Part shown: in pieces, positions 1 to 5,408 of the stretch
How positions within the stretch are numbered: position 1 is the stretch's first letter
Layout of the letters: every line of letters begins with the position of its first letter
Assembly: GCA_020846515.1 (NCBI GenBank)
Contig: JADLDX010001016.1
Location: 1-5,408, forward strand
Source of the DNA: Pirellulaceae bacterium
GTDB taxonomy: Bacteria; Planctomycetota; Planctomycetia; Pirellulales; Pirellulaceae
Length of the DNA: 5,408 nt
Reading direction: 5' to 3'
Program-made: the position numbers and the translations under genes
The notes under the pieces: generated by a model
Seen by the model: only the letters and a program-made list of their open reading frames with translations
Database searches by the model: none
What the model was told of the DNA's origin: nothing

Positions 1-1728
1 CCTGGTTTTTTAGTCACCGGCAATCTTTACGTGCCTCAAGGTACTGAGCCGAATGAGAAAATGCCGGCCGTCTTGGGCGTATGTGGACACTCGACCAACG
101 GCAAAGCAGCCGAAGCGTATCAGTCGTTTGCGCAAGGCTTAGCGCGCCTGGGCTTTGTGACCTTCATCGTCGATCCCATCGGCCAAGGCGAACGACTGCA
201 GTATTTGGAAGGTCGCAGCAAGTCGCGTTATTCGATCGGCGTGGGCGAACACATTCAGATGGGTAACGCTCAGACCCTGGTGGGCGAATTCTTGGGGACT
301 TGGTTCGCTTGGGACGCCATGCGTGGTTTGGACTATTTGCTCTCGCGTCCCGAAGTGGATCCCAAGCATGTGGGTGTGACGGGCAATTCGGGTGGTGGTA
401 CACAGACGACATGGCTGTGTGGCCTCGAATCACGCTGGACCATGGCTGCACCAGCCTGTTTCGTCACGACCTTTCTGCGGAACCTGGAAAATGAATTGCC
501 CGCCGATACTGAACAATGTCCGCCACGCGCTTTGGCCCTGGGATTGGATCATGCCGATTTTCTAGCCGCCCTGGCGCCCAAGCCGACTCTGATCCTAGCG
601 CAAGAACGGGATTACTTCGACGCGCGCGGTGCCGAAGCGGCTCATGCGCGACTCAACCAACTCTATCATCAACTGGGCAAGTCCGATCAGACTCAATTGC
701 ATATTGGTCCTGAGTATCACGGTTACTCGCAAGTCAATCGCGAGGCTATGTACCGTTTCTTTAGCGCTGTCACCGGTCGACCTGCGGTAAAGGGCGAACC
801 CAAGCTAGTGATTGAAACCGATGAGACGTTGACCTGCACGCCGCAAGGTCAGGTGGGGTTGATCGGTTCGATCACCGTGCCAGCACTTACCCGCCAACGC
901 TCGCAAGAATTGGCCAAGTCGCGACCTAAACTGGTTGGACCAGACCTGATCAAGTCCGTGAAACAGGTTTTGCGTTTGCCCAGCGACTCAGACACAGATA
1001 CAAAGGCTTACGCTGCCTTAGCCGAAGCACCCGACTATCGCATTTTGCGGAACGTCGGCAAACGCAACTATCCGATGCCAGCTTACTGTGTCTACGCTGT
1101 CGAAACGGAACCTGGCATTCATGCCTTGGTGACGCGTCTATCCAATCAAGATTTGATGTCGCGTCCGCCGCGAGGCGACAACGGTCGAGCCGTACTGTAC
1201 GTAGCACATTGGTCCAGTGACGATGAATTGCGGACTGAACCGTTGGTGAGCGAGCTTCTAAAAGGCGAACCGAACTCGGCCTTTTATGCTTGCGACGTGC
1301 GCGGGATCGGCGAGTCCAAGCCCGATGTTTGTGGCGCCAATCAATTCTTGCGTCCCTATGGAAGCGACTACTTTCATGCGGCGCATTCCCTGATGATTGA
1401 TCGTCCCTTTTTGGGTCAAAAGACGTTGGACGTTCTCCGAGTGGTCCAGTGGTTAAAGGAGCAGGGTCACGGTGAAGTCCATGTGGTTGGCCGCGGCTGG
1501 GGGGCGTTGCCCGCGATGTTTGCTGCACTGCTCAGCGATGACATTCAACAAGTTACGCTGAAGAACTGCTTGACCTCATACGCCGATATCGCTGAGACCG
1601 AAGATTACAACTGGCCCTACGCCGTCATGTTGCCGGGAGTGTTGAAGCACTTTGATCTGCCCCAGTGCAAAGCTGCGTTAGTCTCCAAGAACCTGCGCGA
1701 TCTGGCCCCTTGGACCGCCAAACCTTAG
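1..1728 (+). CDS. two-domain alpha/beta hydrolase, acetylxylan-esterase-like (5' partial)
   Basis: The frame is open from base 1 (PGFLVTGNLYVPQG...), so the true start lies upstream; the GTG at 31 is probably internal. 575 codons precede the TAG at 1726-1728. The first half is an alpha/beta hydrolase domain: oxyanion-region-like GHSTNGK, then DPIGQGER, then a nucleophile elbow GNSGGG with Ser at fragment residue 130 (codon 388-390). The probable acid is Asp204 in AQERDYFD (Asp207 is the alternative), and the His is His240 in EYHGYSQ, so the first triad looks complete. From about residue 385 a second hydrolase-like fold follows (VLYVAHWSSDD, DVRGIGES), but its elbow reads GRGWG, with Trp replacing Ser, so that half is probably non-catalytic. 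The arrangement resembles planctomycete proteins annotated as acetylxylan esterase or related carbohydrate esterases; the substrate is inferred only by resemblance. No signal peptide can be judged because the N-terminus is missing. It converges on the downstream subtilase gene. Confidence 0.85.
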   Translation, partial: PGFLVTGNLYVPQGTEPNEKMPAVLGVCGHSTNGKAAEAYQSFAQGLARLGFVTFIVDPIGQGERLQYLEGRSKSRYSIGVGEHIQMGNAQTLVGEFLGTWFAWDAMRGLDYLLSRPEVDPKHVGVTGNSGGGTQTTWLCGLESRWTMAAPACFVTTFLRNLENELPADTEQCPPRALALGLDHADFLAALAPKPTLILAQERDYFDARGAEAAHARLNQLYHQLGKSDQTQLHIGPEYHGYSQVNREAMYRFFSAVTGRPAVKGEPKLVIETDETLTCTPQGQVGLIGSITVPALTRQRSQELAKSRPKLVGPDLIKSVKQVLRLPSDSDTDTKAYAALAEAPDYRILRNVGKRNYPMPAYCVYAVETEPGIHALVTRLSNQDLMSRPPRGDNGRAVLYVAHWSSDDELRTEPLVSELLKGEPNSAFYACDVRGIGESKPDVCGANQFLRPYGSDYFHAAHSLMIDRPFLGQKTLDVLRVVQWLKEQGHGEVHVVGRGWGALPAMFAALLSDDIQQVTLKNCLTSYADIAETEDYNWPYAVMLPGVLKHFDLPQCKAALVSKNLRDLAPWTAKP

Positions 1729-1782
1729 GGCAAGTTGACGCTTCAGCAAGCCCTACGCACGTCGGTCTACATCAGGACTATA

Positions 1783-4029
1783 TCAGCCCCACAATCTGCG
1801 TTGCCATTCTTCCAGAACGGCACTTGCCCAGGCAGGCAACCAGCTAACTGTTGGGCTGAGCGGGCTGACGGCAGCCGCATTGGTATTCGAACCGGCGAAC
1901 TGTAATTGGACACTATTCAGTCTGCCGGCATCCAGTCGCGCGGCGTCGACGATCTCCAGGAACCAGCGACCGGTGGCATTTTTGCCGTCAAAGGCCGAGA
2001 GAGCTCGCTCAGGCCGAAAGCTGCCTTCCAAGTTCCCGCTGGTCGTCGCAATGGATGTCGCGGCCTCGTCATCGAAGGTGACTCGAACATTGTCGCGCGA
2101 GCCGCCTCGACGATTAACCAGCAGTACGCTGGTACCATCGGGGGCAATCAGCCTTAATCGCAGATCGCTGACATAGGCGTGATCAATGGATACGTTTACA
2201 TTCAGATCGCTGATGGTGAAGCTATCCGGCACATCGATAGCGACTGACGTCGTACCAACACGCGTCCATGTGGCATCCTGTAAGGCGATTGGTCCTGTGC
2301 GCGTGTAACTGCGTTCCGTAGAGGTCGTGGGTGGCAATGCGAATGAGGTGGTATAGCGATCTTGTGTGGCTTCACCTGCAACGGCATCACGATCCTGATC
2401 AAGCAGATTACCAGCGTTGTCGGTGATTGTCGGTAGCACGCTTAGTGTGTAGTTGCCCGCTGCGGTCTGGTTGGCAAAGCTGATTCGCCAAGTGTTACCA
2501 GTGACGAGAGCCACGGAAGTGATCGCGATCGTTCCGCCCGGTCCTGTAACTTGAAAGGCCGACGAGACCATCGTCGTAGCGCGGACAGCCTCAGAGAAAG
2601 TAACATCGATGCTCGCAATTCCCCCGGCGACTCGATTGAAAACGGCGCCCGACACATAGGGACTGGTGGTGTCCACATTTGGATTGGTTTCATTATTGCC
2701 GGCCAAAGCGGCCGCAGCGCGGCCGACATTCAAGCGACCATGGGTAGTGCGATTGAGCAGCACCGGGTCAGCGTGGGTGGTGATGAGGCTGACAAGCTGC
2801 GTGGCTGTCAGTCCGGGCGACTGACCCCACAACAACGCCAACGCTCCGGCCACGTGAGGTGAGGCCATGGAGGTACCGCTGTAGCTGGCATATCGGTTAC
2901 CCGGTATCGTGCTAAGGATCGATTGACCAGGCGCGGCTATTTCGACATTCGTGCCAAAGTTCGAAAAACTGGCCAATGTATCTGAAGCGGTCGATGCCGC
3001 CACCGAAATGACGCCTGAGTAGTTTGCTGGGTAACTGGCTGTGGTCGCATTGTTTCGACCTTCGTTACCTGCGGCAGCTACAAAAACACCCCCTGCATTC
3101 TGAAACCGTTGAATGGCAGATTGAAGTGCTGTGGTAAATCCTCCGCCTCCCCAACTGGCGTTAATGATCTTGGCACCATTGACTCGGGCGTAATCGATCG
3201 CCGATACGGCATCGCTGAGCATGCCAGAGCCGTTGCCGTCTAGAAACTTCAACGCCATAAGTTTGACGTTCCAGGCTACTCCGCTAATGCCCAACCCGTT
3301 GTTACCCACGGCTCCAATGGTGCCAGCCACATGCGTACCATGGCCGTTGTCATCCATCGGATTGTTCGTATCGGAGACAAAGTTCCAGCCTCGTGTATCA
3401 TCGACATATCCGTTTCGATCATCGTCTATCCCATTGCCGGCTACTTCATCGGTATTGGTCCAGATGTTCGATGCCAGGTCGACGTGGTTGTAATCAATGC
3501 CGGTATCGATGACCGCGACCACTACGGAAGACGATGTGCCATAGTTCCAGGCTTGTGAAGCGTCGATATCCGCGTCAGCGACGCCGCCAGCGCCATTGTT
3601 TTCCAAGGCCCACTGGCTGGCAAAATTGGTATCGTTAGGTGTGGCAGTGACTGAGACCCGAAAATCTGGCGTCACCAAGGCCACGGATGTCAAATTCTGA
3701 AATGCCTGCAGAGCGCTGCTTAAGTTCGCATTGGAATTTAATGTCGCCTGATACCAACCGTCGGAAGAAACTTGTCGCGAGACGGTGGCTCCAGCGATAG
3801 AGGTTCCCAATATAGCGCTGGGCGAGATGCCTTCTCGAAACTGAACCAGAAAGTGTTCTGTGGCATATTGCGATTGATCGACGTTCAGTAGATCAGCCGC
3901 CATCAGGGTGCGGACTTCCAAGGCCTCAAAGCGATAGTCTCGTTTTGATCGTCGCCGGACAGGCCGACGGGTTCTATCAAAGTTGCCCGCTTGTCTCACA
4001 AACAGCCATGACATGAAAGGCCTACCCAT
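1783..4029 (-). CDS. secreted S8 subtilisin-like serine protease with LEPR-XLL-type leader, Ig-like domain and P-domain
   Basis: Complete 748-residue endopeptidase, predicted to act outside the cytoplasm. A basic stretch (RRPVRRRSKR, 21-30) precedes a LEPR-XLL-type motif (FEALEVRTLMAADL, 34-47). Residues about 55-128 (HFLVQFREG...) look like an inhibitory prosegment. The peptidase S8 domain (about 155-445) has all catalytic residues: Asp175 in VIDTGID, His230 in NGHGTHVAG, oxyanion Asn322 in AAAGNEG and Ser387 in GTSMASPHVAG. An acidic insert NGIDDDRNGYVDD (199-211) may bind calcium. Residues about 455-563 form an Ig-like domain of the kind found in cell-surface proteins (VTFSEAV... ITDNAGNLLDQD). 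Residues about 573-712 match a proprotein-convertase P-domain (SDLRLRLIAPDG... GRWFLEIVD). The tail 720-748 is Trp-rich and ends RRLWG. ATG at 4029 is preferred over ATG at 4014 because a GGAGA sits 10 nt upstream. The gene is divergent from the metalloprotease gene. The family call is firm; the substrate is unknown. Confidence 0.95.
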   Translation of the reverse strand: MGRPFMSWLFVRQAGNFDRTRRPVRRRSKRDYRFEALEVRTLMAADLLNVDQSQYATEHFLVQFREGISPSAILGTSIAGATVSRQVSSDGWYQATLNSNANLSSALQAFQNLTSVALVTPDFRVSVTATPNDTNFASQWALENNGAGGVADADIDASQAWNYGTSSSVVVAVIDTGIDYNHVDLASNIWTNTDEVAGNGIDDDRNGYVDDTRGWNFVSDTNNPMDDNGHGTHVAGTIGAVGNNGLGISGVAWNVKLMALKFLDGNGSGMLSDAVSAIDYARVNGAKIINASWGGGGFTTALQSAIQRFQNAGGVFVAAAGNEGRNNATTASYPANYSGVISVAASTASDTLASFSNFGTNVEIAAPGQSILSTIPGNRYASYSGTSMASPHVAGALALLWGQSPGLTATQLVSLITTHADPVLLNRTTHGRLNVGRAAAALAGNNETNPNVDTTSPYVSGAVFNRVAGGIASIDVTFSEAVRATTMVSSAFQVTGPGGTIAITSVALVTGNTWRISFANQTAAGNYTLSVLPTITDNAGNLLDQDRDAVAGEATQDRYTTSFALPPTTSTERSYTRTGPIALQDATWTRVGTTSVAIDVPDSFTISDLNVNVSIDHAYVSDLRLRLIAPDGTSVLLVNRRGGSRDNVRVTFDDEAATSIATTSGNLEGSFRPERALSAFDGKNATGRWFLEIVDAARLDAGRLNSVQLQFAGSNTNAAAVSPLSPTVSWLPAWASAVLEEWQRRLWG

Positions 4030-4039
4030 ACGTCACAGT

Positions 4040-4044
4040 TCTCC
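4040..4044 (-). promoter_or_regulatory. ribosome binding site of the subtilase gene
   Basis: On the minus strand GGAGA lies 10 nt before the ATG at 4029. The spacing is slightly long but acceptable. It is about 25 nt from the alternative ATG at 4014, so it favours the longer start. Planctomycete genes often lack a strong Shine-Dalgarno sequence, so this is supportive and not decisive. Confidence 0.5.
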
Positions 4045-4200
4045 AGGCAACAAGAAAAAAGCTCCGATGACACTACCGATTCGCTTCATTCAAGGACGAT
4101 TCGCAACTCGCTCCGTCACGGCCGTTTATCGACATTTTGACCAGTTCGACTGGGGACTAGTCTGCCGCAGCCGAGCGGGTTGGCGAAGGCCTCAAACTCG

Positions 4201-4249
4201 GCCAGCTAGCGGTGGAGTCTGCGGGGGGTGACGCCAAGCTACCGCTGGC
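4201..4249. repeat. imperfect inverted repeat (possible hairpin)
   Basis: GCCAGC-TAGC (4201-4210) can pair with GCTA-cc-GCTGGC (4238-4249), giving ten base pairs with a two-base bulge and a 27-nt G-rich loop. It lies about 160 bp before the metalloprotease start and 170 bp before the subtilase start. It could be an operator or a leader structure, but a match of this quality can occur by chance. No T-tract follows, so it does not look like a terminator. Confidence 0.3.
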
Positions 4250-4409
4250 ACGATCCCTACAGCCTGCACGGTCATTGGTGTAGAGCTGGTGTAAATCTGG
4301 GTAGAATTGATGGGTGACTACTGGGAACCAATCCTCCTGACTAGCATCTAATAGAAGATCGGCGGTGTCTTGCCGGCCTGTCGATGCAGTTGCTTTGTGG
4401 GATGTCGAT

Positions 4410-5408
4410 ATGAAATTCGTCCAGTTAGCAAGACTGTGCCGCAGCCAGCGGCAGGACTCTGGTCCCAGCCGGCCATCCCATCTTCGCGCCTCGGCATCCC
4501 CACTCCCCAGCTCACGACCAAGTCTCCGCGCGCTCAGGCTTGAAACGCTCGAGGCCCGTTGGGTTCGAGCCGCCCTGCCCTTTGGGGCTATGGCAGAGGA
4601 TACGGGCGAATTCATGCTCGGACGCGTAGCGGTTACCCCGGTGTTTCTGGAAAGCAACGGTGTGGTCGACAACAACACCGAGAACTGGAACACCGCGCAT
4701 ATCAATGAGGTTGTCGGCAAACTCAATGAAGGTTTTCAATGGTGGCAGGATCTGCTGGCCACTCAGAGTTCGGTGCATTCGTTAGAGTTCGTCATCGATC
4801 GCACCTACGTGGACAATCCTGCACCGACGGTTTATGAACCCATCAATCGGCCATCGGACGCTTATGCCTTGTGGTCCCAAGAGTTTTTGATGAGGACTGG
4901 TTTTGATGAATCGACCAGCCTTGAACAGAACATGCGGGAGTTCAATAACGCGCAGCGGCTCAAGGCGAACGCCGACTGGGCGTTTACGGTTTTTGTAGTC
5001 AACTCTGAAGTCGAAGGCGAGGGCACCTTTGCGCCCGGTTCGTTCAGTCGAGCGTTTGCATTTGCGGGTGGACTGTTCTTTGTGGTGCCCTCTACTCGTC
5101 CGGCTTCCACCTTCGCCCACGAGACTGGGCACATGTTCTGGGCACGCGATGAGTACGCTGGCAGCGCTAGCTACTTCACACAACGGGGCTATTACAATAC
5201 CCAGAACACAAACGCGGTGGACAACAATCCCAATCTCAATTTCCAACAGGCCCCCAGCATCATGGCGGCTGGTTCGTCCCTGACAACTGCCTATGATACG
5301 ATGGTCAGTCCAGCCAGTACGCTGGCCATGTTGGGCTGGCAGGATTCCGATGGCGATGGCATCTTTGACATACTGGATGTACCGCTGCACCTGGATGGCG
5401 TCGGTCGA
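4410..5408 (+). CDS. probable secreted zinc metalloprotease with LEPR-XLL-type leader (3' partial)
   Basis: The frame is open from the TGA at 4338-4340 to the right edge; 333 codons are visible from the ATG at 4410 and the end lies outside. TTG 4395 and GTG 4365 are alternative starts; no strong ribosome binding site is visible. The Ser/Arg/Pro-rich N-terminus leads into a LEPR-XLL-type motif, LETLEARWVRAAL (44-56). The next part (about 65-230) is not tied to a named domain. At 237-248 comes HETGHMFWARDE, a HExxH zinc site with His237, Glu238 and His241. Asp247 stands where metzincins place the third ligand (HExxHxxGxxH/D), although the usual Gly is Trp. SIMAAG (Met285) could be the Met-turn. 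DSDGDGIFD (312-320) is a calcium-loop motif typical of extracellular proteins. The likely role is an exported metallopeptidase; zinc binding and clan are inferred. It is divergent from the subtilase gene. Confidence 0.85.
   Translation, partial: MKFVQLARLCRSQRQDSGPSRPSHLRASASPLPSSRPSLRALRLETLEARWVRAALPFGAMAEDTGEFMLGRVAVTPVFLESNGVVDNNTENWNTAHINEVVGKLNEGFQWWQDLLATQSSVHSLEFVIDRTYVDNPAPTVYEPINRPSDAYALWSQEFLMRTGFDESTSLEQNMREFNNAQRLKANADWAFTVFVVNSEVEGEGTFAPGSFSRAFAFAGGLFFVVPSTRPASTFAHETGHMFWARDEYAGSASYFTQRGYYNTQNTNAVDNNPNLNFQQAPSIMAAGSSLTTAYDTMVSPASTLAMLGWQDSDGDGIFDILDVPLHLDGVGR

Larger units (their letters stand above)
4030..4409. other. divergent intergenic region between two protease genes
   Basis: These 380 bp separate the start codons of the subtilase (- strand) and the metalloprotease (+ strand), so promoters for both should lie here. 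I found no convincing -35/-10 pair in either direction. A TAGAAT at 4302-4307 resembles a -10 box, but no good -35 partner lies 16-18 bp upstream. Reading frames crossing the region on either strand give Ser/Arg/Pro-rich translations with no recognisable domain and look non-coding. An imperfect inverted repeat lies at 4201-4249. An in-frame TGA at 4338-4340 limits how far the downstream gene could extend upstream. Confidence 0.6.

Noticed and set aside
31..33. GTG as the start of the hydrolase gene
   Set aside because: The same frame continues to base 1 with plausible family sequence (GFLVTGNLYVP), so the GTG codes for an internal Val.
950..1528. 192-residue open frame on the minus strand
   Set aside because: It is antisense to the hydrolase, Arg/Ser/His-rich with no domain, and the overlapping + strand frame has clear family motifs.
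1729..1782. Possible bidirectional terminator in the convergent gap
   Set aside because: Only a four-base-pair stem (GCTT-cagc-AAGC) is visible, with no T-tract on either side.
3983..4231. 82-residue open frame on the plus strand upstream of the metalloprotease
   Set aside because: It overlaps the subtilase start, is short and motif-free, and has no convincing start context.
4275..4307. Promoter with TTGGTG and TAGAAT
   Set aside because: The spacer is 21 bp, too long for a standard sigma-70-type promoter, and the -35 match is weak.
4157..4726. 189-residue open frame on the minus strand across the intergenic region
   Set aside because: Low-complexity Ser/Arg/Leu translation without motifs. 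It overlaps the + strand frame that carries the LEPR-XLL-type motif and leads into HETGH.
4782..5390. 202-residue open frame on the minus strand
   Set aside because: Fully antisense to the metalloprotease, including its zinc-site region; no recognisable domain.

Overview
The window most likely comes from a planctomycete, probably of the Pirellula/Rhodopirellula kind. Two of its three genes encode proteins whose N-terminal region carries the LEPR-XLL-type motif characteristic of planctomycete extracellular proteins (FEALEVRTLMAADL and LETLEARWVRAAL). Other support is the moderate GC content, the acetylxylan-esterase-like double hydrolase, and the subtilase with P-domain and acidic loop. This is inferred from protein style; no RNA marker gene is present.

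Layout: (1) Positions 1-1728, + strand, hold the 3' part of a two-domain alpha/beta hydrolase gene that starts upstream of the window. (2) After a 54-bp convergent gap comes a complete 748-residue S8 subtilisin-like protease on the - strand (4029-1783). Its order is LEPR-XLL-type leader, prosegment-like region, catalytic domain with intact Asp/His/Ser triad, Ig-like domain, P-domain, short Trp-rich tail. (3) A 380-bp intergenic region (4030-4409) separates it from a divergent gene. (4) The + strand gene from 4410 runs off the right edge. It encodes a probable secreted zinc metalloprotease with a LEPR-XLL-type leader, HETGH active-site motif, downstream SIM (Met-turn-like) segment, and an Asp-rich calcium-loop motif where the window ends.

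The central theme is a divergent pair of exported proteases of different catalytic classes (serine and metallo) with related leaders, sharing one intergenic region. Co-regulation or cooperation in extracellular protein breakdown or surface processing is plausible but not shown. The hydrolase at the left converges on the protease and is probably a separate transcription unit. I saw no tRNA, rRNA, CRISPR array, insertion sequence or clearly new defence-type system.
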